Source of the DNA: Paraprevotella sp.
Lineage (GTDB): Bacteria; Bacteroidota; Bacteroidia; Bacteroidales; Bacteroidaceae
NCBI GenBank assembly: GCA_021205005.1
Contig: JAJPYK010000012.1
Location: forward strand, 1 to 10,372
Direction of reading: 5' to 3'
Length of the DNA stretch: 10,372 bases
The notes under the pieces were generated by a model that was not told where the DNA came from, did not search any database, and worked only from the letters and a program-made list of their open reading frames with translations. Positions within the stretch are counted from its first letter, which is position 1. The number at the start of each line of letters is the position of its first letter. Of the stretch, positions 1 through 8,734 are shown one piece after another. A program made the position numbers and the translations under genes.

Positions 1-355
1 AATCTGAAGTATGAACTATATTTTGCTGATTGCTCATGCAGTAATCTCCTCGAATGGTACCGACCGGAGCGTTCCGCCCGTTTGTCGCACCAGCCATTGC
101 CCTTACGACAATCACGGCATCTACACCCTCCAGGCAACAAGCTATTATAGGAGTCACCATCATAGATTGCTTTAAAAGGGGGAAGAAAGGTTTATCCTGC
201 AAATGAGCATAGTGCTCGTTTAATACGGCATCCGTCAATTGCATCATCTTCATCCCGGCGATCCTCAGTCCTTTCTTCTCAAAACGATTGATAACGTCCC
301 CCACTAATCCTCGTTGCAGTGCGCAAGGCTTCAATAAGACCAAGGTTTTCTCCAT
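1..355 (-). CDS. ndk: Nucleoside diphosphate kinase, C-terminus cut by window edge
   Basis: Read by hand on the minus strand from ATG at 355; 118 complete codons are visible and the frame is open to the left edge. The enzyme moves the terminal phosphate of ATP onto other (deoxy)nucleoside diphosphates through a phosphohistidine in the cytoplasm. Visible family signatures are the N-terminal MEKTLVLLKP strand, the RFEKKGLRIAGMKM segment, HYAHLQDKPFF, EGVDAV followed by VRAMAGATN near residues 77-92, RGDY, and the active-site block NIVHTSD, whose His115 is the expected catalytic residue. Most bacterial enzymes have HGSD or HASD here, so HTSD is a mild variant. Family members are about 140-155 residues, so roughly 35 residues lie outside the window. 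It follows recG by 123 bases and has its own promoter, so it is probably transcribed independently. No frameshift is seen. Confidence 0.95.
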   Translation of the reverse strand, partial: MEKTLVLLKPCALQRGLVGDVINRFEKKGLRIAGMKMMQLTDAVLNEHYAHLQDKPFFPLLKQSMMVTPIIACCLEGVDAVIVVRAMAGATNGRNAPVGTIRGDYCMSNQQNIVHTSD

Positions 356-409
356 AAATAGACTTTTTAATTAGACATTTTATCGGCGTTCTTAAAACAC
401 CAACGCTGA

Positions 410-440
410 CAAAGATAGTCTTTTCGTAATAAAAAGCCAA
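410..440 (-). promoter_or_regulatory. Bacteroidetes-type promoter for ndk
   Basis: On the minus strand the -7 element TATCTTTG (410-417) fits the Bacteroidetes consensus TAnnTTTG. A TTG (438-440) lies exactly 20 bases upstream, matching the -33 element and its usual spacing. Transcription would start near 403, giving a leader of roughly 45-50 bases before the ndk ATG at 355. The same TTG-20-TATCTTTG arrangement occurs in the promoter at 8513-8543. Confidence 0.75.
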
Positions 441-478
441 GAGAAATAACGGATATTCTCAAAAAAACATCTACTTTT

Positions 479-2575
479 TTAAGAAATCGCCCCCCAGTTT
501 ACGGTCGAACGCTTTAATTTATTTAATTGTTTCCATAGTATTCTGTTTCGCTCTGCCGCTCCATAAGGATCTTCATCCAACACCTTTTCCGCTGTCTCCC
601 GAGCCAACTGCAAAATCTGTCCGTCACGCGCCAAATTAGCCAAACGCAAGGTGAATGAAACTCCACTTTGCTGTGTACCTTCCAAATCACCCGGTCCACG
701 CAGTTTCAGATCGGCCTCAGCTATTTCAAACCCATAATTAGTCTCTGTCATGATCTGAATGCGTTTGCGAGTTTCTGCGCTCATCTGGTATTTCGTCACC
801 AAAATACAATAAGATTGTTCCGCCCCACGTCCTACACGCCCCCTCATCTGATGAAGTTGTGGCAGCCCGAAACGCTCTGCATTCTCTATCACCATAACCG
901 ACGCATTCGGCACGTTCACCCCCACCTCTATGACAGTAGTCGCGACCAAAATTTGCGTTTCACCGGAAATAAAAGCCTGCATCTCCGCATCTTTCTCCGC
1001 TGAAGTCATCTTCCCATGTACTTTACTAATCTTACATTCCGGCAAGTCATGGCAAAGTTGTTCATATCCGTCTTCCAGATTTTTAATATCCATCTTCTCA
1101 CTTTCTTTGATCAACGGATAAACCACATATATTTGCCTACCCTCTCTCAACTGGGCACGCATTCCCCGATAAAGACTCTCTCTACGATTTTCAAATTGAT
1201 GAAGGGTTTGGATTGGCTTGCGGCCGGGAGGTAATTCATCGATTACAGATACATCCAGATCACCATATAAAGTCATAGCCAAGGTCCGCGGTATCGGCGT
1301 AGCCGTCATGACTAACACATGCGGGGGATTGACATTCTTCCCCCACAAACGTGCTCGCTGGGCCACTCCGAAACGATGCTGTTCATCGACAACCACCATT
1401 CCCAAGGACTTAAATACGACGGTATCTTCGAGTACGGCGTGCGTTCCCACAAGGATCTGTACGCAACCTTGTTCCAAGCCTTGCAGAACGTCTTTCCGGC
1501 GCTTCCCTTTTACATTTCCGGTCAACAACGACACGCCGATCGGAAGTCCGAACAACATTTTTTGAAACGTAGCATAATGCTGTTCCGCCAGGATCTCTGT
1601 CGGAGCCATTATACAAGCCTGAAAACCATTATCCAAAGCGATCAACATGGTCATCAGCGCGACGAGTGTCTTCCCGCTTCCCACATCACCTTGCAACAAA
1701 CGGTTCATTTGTCTTCCACTTCCCATATCCTGTCGGATCTCCCTAATCACTCTTTTCTGAGCTTCGGTCAATTGAAAAGGGAGATTCTTCTCGTAAAACT
1801 CATGAAACAGTTCACCTACACGAGTGAATACGAACCCCCGATACTTCTGTCGCCGGTCACGGGCATACCTTATAATATTGAGTTGAATATAAAACAGCTC
1901 TTCAAACTTCAGTCTGAATTGCGCCTTTCGCAAGTCTTCGGCACAAGTCGGATAATGTACATGACGAAGCGCTTGGTCCAATGAGACCAAATTGAGCGAT
2001 TCAATCAGATAAGACGGCAAAGTTTCAGGTATGGTAAAGTCGATCAACTTGAACAACGTGGTCGTAAAATGTTCCATAGAACGGGAAGTCAATCCCGCCC
2101 GCTTCATCTTCTCCGTAGTCGTATAATAAGGTTGCATGCCCATCGCATTCAATCTCAGTTCATCGGCCGGTTCTACATCCGGATGAACGATCTTTATCTT
2201 ATCATTGAATACGCTGGGGCGACCAAAAACGATATAATCTGTCCGTACCTTATAATGCGAAGCGATATACTTGATTCCGTTAAACCAGATCAAGTCCAGC
2301 ATGCTCTGTCCATCGGTAAAGTGAGCAATCAACCTACGTTTACGCCCTTCGCCTTCTGTCTCAAAGCTTAAAATTTGCCCCCGAATCTGCACATACGGCA
2401 TATCGGCCGTAAGTTCATGAATATAATAAAGGCGTGTACGATCGATATGTTTATAAGGAAAGGTATAAAGTAGATCGTGTAAAGTATGTATCTGCAATTC
2501 GTCGCCGAGAAATTTGGCACGTTGGGGCCCTACTCCCGGCAAAAACATAATATCCTGACGGTCGAGGTCTATCAT
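479..2575 (-). CDS. recG: ATP-dependent DNA helicase RecG
   Basis: A complete 698-residue RecG, the expected length for Bacteroidales. RecG remodels stalled replication forks and branch-migrates Holliday junctions. The start chosen is ATG at 2575, which overlaps the ispD stop by one base (TGATG); a TTG one codon upstream is possible but less likely. The N-terminal wedge/OB part covers about residues 60-135. The SF2 helicase core follows: Walker A GDVGSGKT (about 296-303), DEQH Walker B (about 397-400), motif III TATPIPRT (about 424-431) and motif VI QMRGRVGRG (about 576-584). Next comes the RecG-typical ADLKLRGPGDLEGTQQSG, with the C-terminus after it. All helicase motifs look intact. It is the last gene of the probable pdxJ-to-recG operon, and no obvious hairpin-plus-U-tract terminator follows the stop. 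Confidence 0.98.
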   Translation of the reverse strand: MIDLDRQDIMFLPGVGPQRAKFLGDELQIHTLHDLLYTFPYKHIDRTRLYYIHELTADMPYVQIRGQILSFETEGEGRKRRLIAHFTDGQSMLDLIWFNGIKYIASHYKVRTDYIVFGRPSVFNDKIKIVHPDVEPADELRLNAMGMQPYYTTTEKMKRAGLTSRSMEHFTTTLFKLIDFTIPETLPSYLIESLNLVSLDQALRHVHYPTCAEDLRKAQFRLKFEELFYIQLNIIRYARDRRQKYRGFVFTRVGELFHEFYEKNLPFQLTEAQKRVIREIRQDMGSGRQMNRLLQGDVGSGKTLVALMTMLIALDNGFQACIMAPTEILAEQHYATFQKMLFGLPIGVSLLTGNVKGKRRKDVLQGLEQGCVQILVGTHAVLEDTVVFKSLGMVVVDEQHRFGVAQRARLWGKNVNPPHVLVMTATPIPRTLAMTLYGDLDVSVIDELPPGRKPIQTLHQFENRRESLYRGMRAQLREGRQIYVVYPLIKESEKMDIKNLEDGYEQLCHDLPECKISKVHGKMTSAEKDAEMQAFISGETQILVATTVIEVGVNVPNASVMVIENAERFGLPQLHQMRGRVGRGAEQSYCILVTKYQMSAETRKRIQIMTETNYGFEIAEADLKLRGPGDLEGTQQSGVSFTLRLANLARDGQILQLARETAEKVLDEDPYGAAERNRILWKQLNKLKRSTVNWGAIS

Positions 2576-3267
2576 CAATCTATTTCGGATAAAAGCATTT
2601 CGGCGATTTTTAAATCGAATGGGGTCGTTATCTTGATATTCTCGCGATTCCCATCCACCAGATACACGGTTGTACCCGCAGCTTCCGCCACCGAAGCATC
2701 ATCCGTAAAATCCGGGCGATAGGGTTGGGCATAAGCTGCCTTCAATACATCTGCCCGGAAAGTCTGAGGCGTCTGCACCAATCTGAAACGAGAACGGTCT
2801 ACGGTTTCACTACTCTCTCCCCTTTCTTTCCCGAACAAATATCGCAGCGTATCTACGACTTCCACGACAGGTATCGCGGCCTGTTTCCTATAAGCGATGT
2901 CATAACACGTCTCTATAACCGAACGACTCACAAAAGGACGCACGCCATCATGCACCGCCACTAAAGCATCTCTCTCGTCGTCCGGCACCAAAGACAAGCC
3001 ATTGGACACAGAATGAAAACGTGTCTCTCCTCCTTCCGCAAATCGGTAAGGAAGAAGAAAATGATATTCGTGGCACAAGGCATCCCAATAATCTTTCTGC
3101 GAGGCAGGCAATACCAAAATAAGCTCCACACTTGTATCATAAGCATGGAAAGCCTCCAATGTCCGCATCAAGATCGGTCGGCCCTTTACGGGAATGAACT
3201 GCTTAGGAACGCTCCCTCCCATGCGCAATCCCTTCCCTCCGGCCACGATTATCGCATATTTTTTCAT
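2575..3267 (-). CDS. ispD: 2-C-methyl-D-erythritol 4-phosphate cytidylyltransferase
   Basis: A 230-residue protein of normal IspD length. It transfers CMP from CTP to methylerythritol 4-phosphate, the third step of the MEP isoprenoid pathway. The nucleotide-binding loop [10 protein letters not shown] followed by PKQF is at residues 9-24, with the catalytic basic residues expected there. [13 protein letters not shown] (79-91), VHDGVRPF (105-112), VVDT (137-140), QTPQTF (165-170), TDDAS (188-192) and the closing GNRENIKIT (206-214) are all present in the usual order. The start ATG at 3267 overlaps the stop of the DJ-1-like gene in an ATGA, and the stop overlaps recG in TGATG, so translation of the three is probably coupled. 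There is no sign of the IspF fusion found in some bacteria. The role in the pathway is family knowledge; the motifs are seen directly. Confidence 0.97.
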   Translation of the reverse strand: MKKYAIIVAGGKGLRMGGSVPKQFIPVKGRPILMRTLEAFHAYDTSVELILVLPASQKDYWDALCHEYHFLLPYRFAEGGETRFHSVSNGLSLVPDDERDALVAVHDGVRPFVSRSVIETCYDIAYRKQAAIPVVEVVDTLRYLFGKERGESSETVDRSRFRLVQTPQTFRADVLKAAYAQPYRPDFTDDASVAEAAGTTVYLVDGNRENIKITTPFDLKIAEMLLSEID

Positions 3268-3830
3268 GGAGCGACCTCGTTGTACAACATACCTTGTCTG
3301 ACAGCTTCGGATTTGTCCTTCCCCACCAATTGAGCGGCAAGGGCGTAACCGAACTCAAATACGGCAGCCGGCCCTTTACCGGTGGTGAACAATCCGTCTT
3401 TCTCTACTAAAGCCCCGGTATAAGTTGCGCCTTCAAGGTTACTTTCAAAACCCGGATAACATGTCGCTTTCAATCCTTTGAGCAACCCCATCCGGCCGTA
3501 AACCAGCGGAGCGGCACAGATCGCAGCCAACGGCTTCCCAGCCTCATACTGGGTCCGGACTCCCTCGGCCAAACCTTGGTGAGCGGCCAAATTATATGCA
3601 CCGGACAGACCGCCGGGCAACACTAACATCGCAGCATGGGCATAATCCACCTCTTCAGCCAACAGATCAGCCTCCACGCGAATGCCATGTGCACCGGACA
3701 CCATTTTCTCACCCGTCACCGAAACGATACGGGTATCCACCCCTGCACGGCGTAATATATCCACCACAGCCAAGGCTTCCACTTCTTCCGAGCCTTCGGC
3801 AAAAAACAAATAAACAGGTTCCATTTCCAT
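3264..3830 (-). CDS. DJ-1/PfpI family protein (YajL/DJ-1-like)
   Basis: A class I glutamine amidotransferase-fold protein of the DJ-1 subfamily, 188 residues from ATG at 3830. The nucleophile-elbow motif AAICAAP carries the reactive Cys (residue 105 from this start, matching human DJ-1 Cys106). [11 protein letters not shown] near the N-terminus carries the partner Glu, and LPGG, TTGKGPA and FEFGYALA complete the pattern. DJ-1 relatives are credited with oxidative-stress, chaperone or glyoxalase-like activities; which applies here cannot be read from sequence. The frame is open ten codons further, to an ATG at 3860 overlapping the channel gene stop in ATGA. I prefer 3830 because the family starts about five residues before the first strand and the intervening bases are AT-rich like a leader, but 3860 remains possible. 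It overlaps ispD by four bases. Confidence 0.9.
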   Translation of the reverse strand: MEMEPVYLFFAEGSEEVEALAVVDILRRAGVDTRIVSVTGEKMVSGAHGIRVEADLLAEEVDYAHAAMLVLPGGLSGAYNLAAHQGLAEGVRTQYEAGKPLAAICAAPLVYGRMGLLKGLKATCYPGFESNLEGATYTGALVEKDGLFTTGKGPAAVFEFGYALAAQLVGKDKSEAVRQGMLYNEVAP

Positions 3831-3856
3831 ACTATTTAAAATCCAACAATAATCAC

Positions 3857-5107
3857 TCATAAAACGGCCTTCTGCACGTCTGTCCCCGAAGGAGATTGAA
3901 ATACACGCAAACCGAATTCCGGGATGACAGCCAACACATGATCAAGCACATCGGCCTGAATGCCTTCATAACGGACCCACTCTTTCACGGTGGAAAAGAA
4001 ATATAGCTCCACAGGAAGACCTTTTTCCGTAGGCTGCAAATAACGTACCATACCATGCAAATCCGGATTATAATAAGGTAAACTACGCAAATAAGCTGTC
4101 AAATAGGCACGAAACACTTTCAGATTAGTCGGACGGCAGAAGCCTGCCTCCGCAGTCTCATCCTTCTCCGGCTCCCGGTGATCTTCATGCAACCTCCGAT
4201 CATGCCCCTCCATATAATCTTTCAACAGAGCGATCTTGCGAAAACGCGCCCACATTTCCGGAGTGCAGAACTTCACGCTATTCATATCGATATTCACAGA
4301 CCGCTTGATCCTCCGCCCTCCGCTCTCACGCATGGCATTCCAGTTTTGGAACGAGTCGCAGACCAAGGCATAGGGCGGTATCGTCGTCACCGTATTGTCC
4401 CAGTTCTTCACTTTCACGGTGTTCAAGGTCATCTCAATCACAATACCGTCGGCATTGTATTTGGGCATCTTGATCCAATCACCCACTTTCAGCATGTCAT
4501 TGGCCGAAAGCTGCACTCCGCTGACAAAGCCCATAATCGTATCCTTAAACACCAACATCAGAACGGCGGCCGAGGCTCCCAAGCCAGCCAACAAGGAGAA
4601 AGGCTCCTTGCTGACCAATTCGCTAAGAATTACGACTCCCCCGACGAACCACAATAAGACTTGTACGGTTTGCAGGATGCTTTTCAACGGACGATTACGA
4701 TAGCTCTCCTTATCGCTATATACGGAATAGACAGCCTTCAGAAACGAATGGGCAAAGGTCGATAAAGAAACCACGATGAACACGAAGCAGACGCGCTGGA
4801 TGATATCGACCGTCGTGGTACCGGCATCGGCAAAAATCAAAGGAATACCCGTATAGACGATTACCGGTACCACCAGACGACTGAGGTGAACCATGACTTT
4901 ACGGTCGAACACCACGTCATCCCACGTCGCCTTGGTACGCTTCACCAACTTCGCCACAGCTCCCAGCAAGACATGGCGGCAAATCAGATCAGCCAAAAAG
5001 GCGATGCCGATCAGAATCGCGAAGGCCAAAACATGCGACATCCACTCCGCCGCCATACCTACGCCCCACGACATCAGACAATCCCTTATGCCGTCCAGCA
5101 GTCCCAC
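3857..5107 (-). CDS. ybdG: YbdG-type MscS-family mechanosensitive channel
   Basis: A 416-residue membrane protein, almost the same length as E. coli YbdG (415). It should open under membrane tension in the inner membrane and help cells survive osmotic downshock. Hydrophobic segments lie near residues 24-44, 75-94, 102-123 and 143-163, then the pore-lining MscS helix GLGASAAVLMLVFKDTIMGF (about 175-194). The beta domain after it is strongly YbdG-like: LSANDMLKVGDWIKMPKY, NWDNTVTTIPPYALV and ESGGRRIKRSVNID. The C-terminal YbdG region with FRAYLTAYLR, VRYEGIQADVLDH and EFGLRVFQSPSG is also present. The start is GTG at 5107, since a stop lies three codons upstream; ATG at 5074 is the alternative. 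It follows pdxJ by 22 bases and ends in a possible ATGA overlap with the DJ-1-like gene, which indicates cotranscription. Confidence 0.95.
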   Translation of the reverse strand: MGLLDGIRDCLMSWGVGMAAEWMSHVLAFAILIGIAFLADLICRHVLLGAVAKLVKRTKATWDDVVFDRKVMVHLSRLVVPVIVYTGIPLIFADAGTTTVDIIQRVCFVFIVVSLSTFAHSFLKAVYSVYSDKESYRNRPLKSILQTVQVLLWFVGGVVILSELVSKEPFSLLAGLGASAAVLMLVFKDTIMGFVSGVQLSANDMLKVGDWIKMPKYNADGIVIEMTLNTVKVKNWDNTVTTIPPYALVCDSFQNWNAMRESGGRRIKRSVNIDMNSVKFCTPEMWARFRKIALLKDYMEGHDRRLHEDHREPEKDETAEAGFCRPTNLKVFRAYLTAYLRSLPYYNPDLHGMVRYLQPTEKGLPVELYFFSTVKEWVRYEGIQADVLDHVLAVIPEFGLRVFQSPSGTDVQKAVL

Positions 5108-5129
5108 GTGTGCCTATTTATAGATTTAG

Positions 5130-5843
5130 TTAAACCAGACAGTCCAGATAGCGTCTGATCGTAGTTTCCAACCCCAGATATAAAGCGTCGCAGATCAACG
5201 CATGCCCGATGCTGACCTCGTCCAGCCATTCGAACTGGCTGTGGATATACTTCAGATTCTCCAAACTCAAGTCATGACCGGCATTCAGCCCCAATCCCAA
5301 ACTGCGGGCCACCCGGGCGGCTTCCACAAACGGAGCTACGGCAACCTCCGGACCTTGGGCGTATGCCGAGGCATAAGGTTCGGTATAAAGCTCCACACGG
5401 TCGGCACCCGCCTTCGCGGCATACTCCACCATGACCGGATCGGCATCGACAAAAATAGAAGTGCGAATCCCCTTATCTTTAAACTCCCCCACGATTTCTG
5501 TCAAGAATCCTTGGTTCTGTTTGGTATCCCATCCGGCGTTCGACGTAATCTGATCGGGACTGTCGGGCACCAAGGTTACCTGAGTAGGACGTACTTTCAG
5601 CACCAGGTCGTTGAACTTATCTATGGGATTGCCCTCGATATTGAACTCCGTATGCAGCACCGGTTTCAAATCATACACATCCTGATAGCGGATATGGCGC
5701 TCGTCGGGACGAGGATGTACGGTAATGCCCTGTGCACCAAACTTCTCACAATCCAATGCTACACGCACAACATCCGGGTTATTCCCTTCCCTCGCATTAC
5801 GTATCGTAGCAACCTTATTGATATTTACGCTTAATCTTGTCAT
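5130..5843 (-). CDS. pdxJ: Pyridoxine 5'-phosphate synthase
   Basis: A 237-residue TIM-barrel enzyme that condenses 1-deoxyxylulose 5-phosphate with 3-amino-1-hydroxyacetone 1-phosphate to give pyridoxine 5'-phosphate, the last ring-forming step of DXP-dependent vitamin B6 synthesis. The ATG at 5843 is chosen because the protein begins with the family-typical [18 protein letters not shown]; the open frame runs further upstream into the promoter region without family resemblance. Recognisable blocks are [13 protein letters not shown] (residues 39-51, His43), TEFNIEGNP (65-73), VTLVPDSP (89-96), [13 protein letters not shown] (146-158), [10 protein letters not shown] (183-192) and [18 protein letters not shown] (209-226). 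It shares the DXP precursor with the MEP pathway to which the downstream ispD belongs. It is the first gene of the minus-strand operon and diverges from nadK. Confidence 0.97.
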   Translation of the reverse strand: MTRLSVNINKVATIRNAREGNNPDVVRVALDCEKFGAQGITVHPRPDERHIRYQDVYDLKPVLHTEFNIEGNPIDKFNDLVLKVRPTQVTLVPDSPDQITSNAGWDTKQNQGFLTEIVGEFKDKGIRTSIFVDADPVMVEYAAKAGADRVELYTEPYASAYAQGPEVAVAPFVEAARVARSLGLGLNAGHDLSLENLKYIHSQFEWLDEVSIGHALICDALYLGLETTIRRYLDCLV

Positions 5844-5876
5844 GTCTAATCCTATTATATTTTGATCACTGGGAGG

Positions 5877-5884
5877 CAAAGTTA
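5877..5884 (-). promoter_or_regulatory. Putative -7 element of the pdxJ operon promoter
   Basis: The minus strand reads TAACTTTG, which fits TAnnTTTG, 33 bases upstream of the pdxJ ATG; a leader of about 25-30 bases would result. No good TTG is found at the usual -33 spacing, so the call rests on the -7 element and its position only. Confidence 0.5.
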
Positions 5885-5896
5885 GAAAAAAAATAC

Positions 5897-5904
5897 TATA
5901 TTTG
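5897..5904 (+). promoter_or_regulatory. Putative -7 element of the nadK promoter
   Basis: The plus strand reads TATATTTG, fitting TAnnTTTG, about 43 bases upstream of the nadK ATG. The expected -33 TTG is absent at 19-21 bases spacing. The element sits only 12 bases from the opposing pdxJ -7 element, so the two promoters share the same DNA. Confidence 0.5.
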
Positions 5905-5947
5905 TACACGCATAACGCAGCAAAAGTTTTAATTTTATCTTAGGAGA

Positions 5948-6832
5948 ATGGCAGAAACACTCAGATTCGCCTTGTTTGGCAATGTATACCAAGCCAAAAA
6001 GTCGGCTTCATTCAAACGACTCATCACCCTGTTGACCGCTCATCATGCAGAGCTCTATATCGACCGGGCCTTTTATGCCTATCTCACTCAAGAATTGCAT
6101 CTAGACTTTCATCCCAACGGCCTGATCGACGGAAGCGATTTCCAGGCCGACATCGCCATCAGCATGGGAGGAGACGGAACGTTTCTGGCAGCGGCCAGTC
6201 GGGTAGGCAACAAAGACATTCCCATATTGGGCATCAACCTGGGGAGGCTGGGATTCCTGGCGGACGTGTCGCCCGAGGAAATAGAGGAATGTATCGACGA
6301 CATCTACAAACATATTTATAAGATAGACGAACGGAGCGTCATCGAAGTACGATATGACGGACCGCAGCTCTCCGGTTATCCTTATGCACTCAACGAAGTG
6401 GCCGTATTGAAACGCGACAATTCTTCCATGATCTCCATACGGGTGGAAGCCGACGGTGAGTTCTTGGCCACTTATCAGGCCGACGGACTGATCATCAATA
6501 CGCCCACCGGATCGACGGGATACGCCCTGAGCGTGGGAGGGCCCATCATCGTCCCCCAGTCCGGCACGTTCTGCATCACTCCCGTAGCGTCGCATAGCCT
6601 GAACGCCCGTCCTATTACGCTCCGCGACCAGGTCACCCTCACCCTATCCGTAGAATCACGCAGCCACAACTTCCTCGTGGCCATCGACGGACGGAGCGAA
6701 GCCTGTACGGAATCTACCCGCCTCACGCTCCGTCGCGCACCTTATAATATAAAGGTATTGCAACGCAAGAACCATTCATTCTACTCCACGCTGCGAGAGA
6801 AACTCATGTGGGGGACCGATCCGAGAGAATGA
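5948..6832 (+). CDS. nadK: NAD kinase
   Basis: A complete 294-residue ATP-NAD kinase that phosphorylates NAD to NADP in the cytoplasm. The diagnostic GGDGT motif is at residues 74-78 with the catalytic Asp76, followed by [15 protein letters not shown]. Next come the NE pair of the NAD site (149-150), the glycine-rich [15 protein letters not shown] block (185-199), [12 protein letters not shown] and VAIDGRS. Length and N-terminus ([15 protein letters not shown]) fit Bacteroidales NadK. The start ATG at 5948 is supported by family length. An AGGAG at 5942-5946 lies only one base from it, too close for a standard Shine-Dalgarno interaction. It diverges from pdxJ, and its stop overlaps the start of the ABC exporter gene in an ATGA, which suggests translational coupling. 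Confidence 0.97.
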   Translation: MAETLRFALFGNVYQAKKSASFKRLITLLTAHHAELYIDRAFYAYLTQELHLDFHPNGLIDGSDFQADIAISMGGDGTFLAAASRVGNKDIPILGINLGRLGFLADVSPEEIEECIDDIYKHIYKIDERSVIEVRYDGPQLSGYPYALNEVAVLKRDNSSMISIRVEADGEFLATYQADGLIINTPTGSTGYALSVGGPIIVPQSGTFCITPVASHSLNARPITLRDQVTLTLSVESRSHNFLVAIDGRSEACTESTRLTLRRAPYNIKVLQRKNHSFYSTLREKLMWGTDPRE

Positions 6833-8499
6833 GCATGCTGAAACATATCCGTTCAAAGACCGACGCCTATTCCGCCTTTCGTGTGGGGAAATGGCTGTGG
6901 AACATCCTCCGCCGCCACAGGCTACAGGTAGGACTGAACACGGGATTGGGCTGCTTGTCCGTAGGACTGGATTTCCTGTTCATCGTCGCCACGAAATGGG
7001 CCATAGACCTCGCCACGCACAAAGCCTCTGGCAGCCTCTTTCTGGCAGCGGTTTCTCTGACCGGCATCTTGCTCTGCCAGATCGGCATCAATTTCGCCTC
7101 ACGATGGATCAAAGCCATCTTGGGCATAAAAGCGCAAAACCACATGCAGCAGTTCTATTTCGACCGCCTGCTGCACAGCCGGTGGCAAGAGCGGAACAGC
7201 AGGCACAGCGGAGACATTCTCAACCGGCTGGAACGCGATGTCACCGACGTGGTCAATGCCGTCACGGAAACCGCCCCCTCTCTCATCGCCATCTTCATAC
7301 GTATGACAGGGGCTTTTCTGTTTCTTTATTCCATGGACGCCCGGCTGGCCGGAATCACCGTCGTCATCATCCCCGTTTTCATGCTCTTGAGCAAACTCTA
7401 TATGAAACGGATGCGCCGGCTGACCCGGGAGATACGCAACACGGACAGCCGCATACAAAGTATCTTACAGGAGACGATAGAGCATCAGATGGTCATCCAG
7501 ACACTGGGACAGCAGCCCGCCATGATACGACGTCTGGCCGGCACGCACAACCATTTGCGCGAACAAATCCGGAAGCGCACGAAATTCTCCTCCGTATCGT
7601 CCTCATTGCTCAACGCAGGTTTCATGGGCTGCTACCTCATCGCCTTCTTATGGGGAGCCGGCCGACTATACGAGGGAACGATCACCTACGGCATGATGAT
7701 AGCATTCATCCAACTGGTGGGACAGATACAAGGCCCGTTCCGCGACATGAGCCGCTTCATGCCCTCTTTCGTCAATGCGTTCACGGCCGGCGAACGTCTG
7801 ATGCAACTGGAGGAAATCCCCCTGGAACGGGAACAGAACAAACCGGAGCTCTCGAAAGTGCCGGGCGTACGTTTCGAGAATGTCACTTACGCCTATACTT
7901 CCGGAGGGAAACCGATCTTACGGCAGTTCACCTATGATTTCCCGCCGGGAAGCCGGACCGCCATCGTCGGGGAGACCGGAGCCGGAAAAACCACGATGAT
8001 CCGGCTGATGCTGGATTTGATCCGTCCCGTAGAAGGAAAGATCACGCTGTACGATCCTGACCGCCAAACGGAATGCAACGCCTCCACACGGTCTTTCTTC
8101 ACGTATGTACCGCAGGGCAACACATTGTTCAGCGGGACGATCCGCGACAATCTGCGGCTCGGCAACCCGGATGCCGGCGACGACGATCTGCGTCGTTGCC
8201 TGACGGATGCCTGTGCCGAGTTCGTACTCGATCTGCCTCAGGGATTAGACACGCCGTGTGGCGAGAGAGGAGTAGGACTGAGCGAAGGACAGGCCCAGCG
8301 CATCGCCATAGCCCGGGCCTTATTGCGACCGGGCGGCATCCTGCTGCTCGATGAAGTCACGTCTTCACTCGACTCCCGTACGGAAAAGCGGTTATGGCAA
8401 AACCTCACGGCCCGCAATCAAGGAAAGACTTTAATCTTCGTCACTCATCGCACGCAAATCATCACCTCGGAAACCCGCATCTTGCATTTAGACAAATAA
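6829..8499 (+). CDS. ABC exporter, fused membrane and ATPase domains (MsbA/MdlB-like)
   Basis: A 556-residue half-transporter from ATG at 6829, which overlaps the nadK stop (ATGA); a GTG at 6808 in frame would overlap nadK by 25 bases and is less likely. The N-terminal membrane domain covers about residues 30-320, with hydrophobic stretches near 37-57, 70-90, 150-167, 172-190, 262-280 and 285-303. The ATPase domain has Walker [10 protein letters not shown] (381-389), Q-loop [10 protein letters not shown] (427-436), signature LSEGQ (484-488), Walker B ILLLDE (504-509) and the switch His in VTHR (538-541). The signature has Glu where LSGGQ has Gly, a fairly common variant. It should act as a homodimer or pair with another half-transporter in the inner membrane. 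The substrate (lipid, drug or peptide) cannot be told. All ATPase motifs are intact. Confidence 0.93.
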   Translation: MSMLKHIRSKTDAYSAFRVGKWLWNILRRHRLQVGLNTGLGCLSVGLDFLFIVATKWAIDLATHKASGSLFLAAVSLTGILLCQIGINFASRWIKAILGIKAQNHMQQFYFDRLLHSRWQERNSRHSGDILNRLERDVTDVVNAVTETAPSLIAIFIRMTGAFLFLYSMDARLAGITVVIIPVFMLLSKLYMKRMRRLTREIRNTDSRIQSILQETIEHQMVIQTLGQQPAMIRRLAGTHNHLREQIRKRTKFSSVSSSLLNAGFMGCYLIAFLWGAGRLYEGTITYGMMIAFIQLVGQIQGPFRDMSRFMPSFVNAFTAGERLMQLEEIPLEREQNKPELSKVPGVRFENVTYAYTSGGKPILRQFTYDFPPGSRTAIVGETGAGKTTMIRLMLDLIRPVEGKITLYDPDRQTECNASTRSFFTYVPQGNTLFSGTIRDNLRLGNPDAGDDDLRRCLTDACAEFVLDLPQGLDTPCGERGVGLSEGQAQRIAIARALLRPGGILLLDEVTSSLDSRTEKRLWQNLTARNQGKTLIFVTHRTQIITSETRILHLDK

Positions 8500-8512
8500 A
8501 GTCCCTGTTTTC

Positions 8513-8543
8513 TTGGGAGAACCCACCGAAAGTAGTATCTTTG
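8513..8543 (+). promoter_or_regulatory. Bacteroidetes-type promoter driving the riboswitch RNA
   Basis: TTG at 8513-8515 and TATCTTTG at 8536-8543 are separated by exactly 20 bases, an ideal match to the Bacteroidetes -33/-7 pattern. Transcription should start near 8550, right at the 5' end of the riboswitch aptamer. No terminator is visible between the ABC exporter stop (8499) and this promoter, so read-through from nadK is also possible. Confidence 0.8.
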
Positions 8544-8550
8544 CAAGCGT

Positions 8551-8734
8551 AATAGGTGTCCGGTCTGCCTGTCGGCATTCCGGATGAAAAGGAAATCGGG
8601 TGCAAATCCCGGACAGTCCCGCTGCTGTGAAATCCTCTATGACGTATCAAAAAGACTCATGCCACTGCCTTTAACACCCATACATAAGGTCGAGAAGGTT
8701 TTTGATACGGGAATAAGTCAGAAAACCTGCCTAT
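8551..8734 (+). ncRNA. Cobalamin riboswitch aptamer
   Basis: The stretch contains the conserved parts of the cobalamin (B12) riboswitch in order. These are ATAGG at 8552-8556 pairing with CCTAT at 8730-8734 (P1), the ATCGGGTGCAAATCCCGG hairpin (8595-8612), CAGTCCCGCTGCTGTGA (8614-8630), GCCACTG (8661-8667), GAGAAGG (8692-8698) and the B12 box AAGTCAGAAAACCTGCC (8715-8731). A perfect 10-bp helix forms between GTATCAAAAA (8644-8653) and TTTTTGATAC (8699-8708), as expected for the arm enclosing the GCCACTG region. The aptamer looks complete, and the B12-box differences from the most common form fall at positions known to vary. Such riboswitches bind cobalamin in the leader of transport or synthesis genes and usually reduce expression. 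Here no such gene follows. Confidence 0.93.

Noticed and set aside
441..460. Inverted repeat GAGAA...TTCTC between recG and ndk as a terminator
   Set aside because: The stem is short with a bulge, and no T run directly follows it on the minus strand; it also overlaps the region just upstream of the ndk promoter.
1319..1984. Plus-strand open frame of 221 codons
   Set aside because: It lies wholly antisense to the intact recG helicase core and shows no domain features.
3831..3860. Ten-codon N-terminal extension of the DJ-1-like protein
   Set aside because: The AT-rich stretch and family alignment favour the start at 3830, although the ATGA overlap at 3860 keeps the longer form possible.
6891..7937. 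Plus-strand open frame of 348 codons in another frame of the exporter gene
   Set aside because: Its composition (very rich in His, Arg, Pro) is that of a shadow frame, and the overlapping ABC exporter frame has complete motifs.
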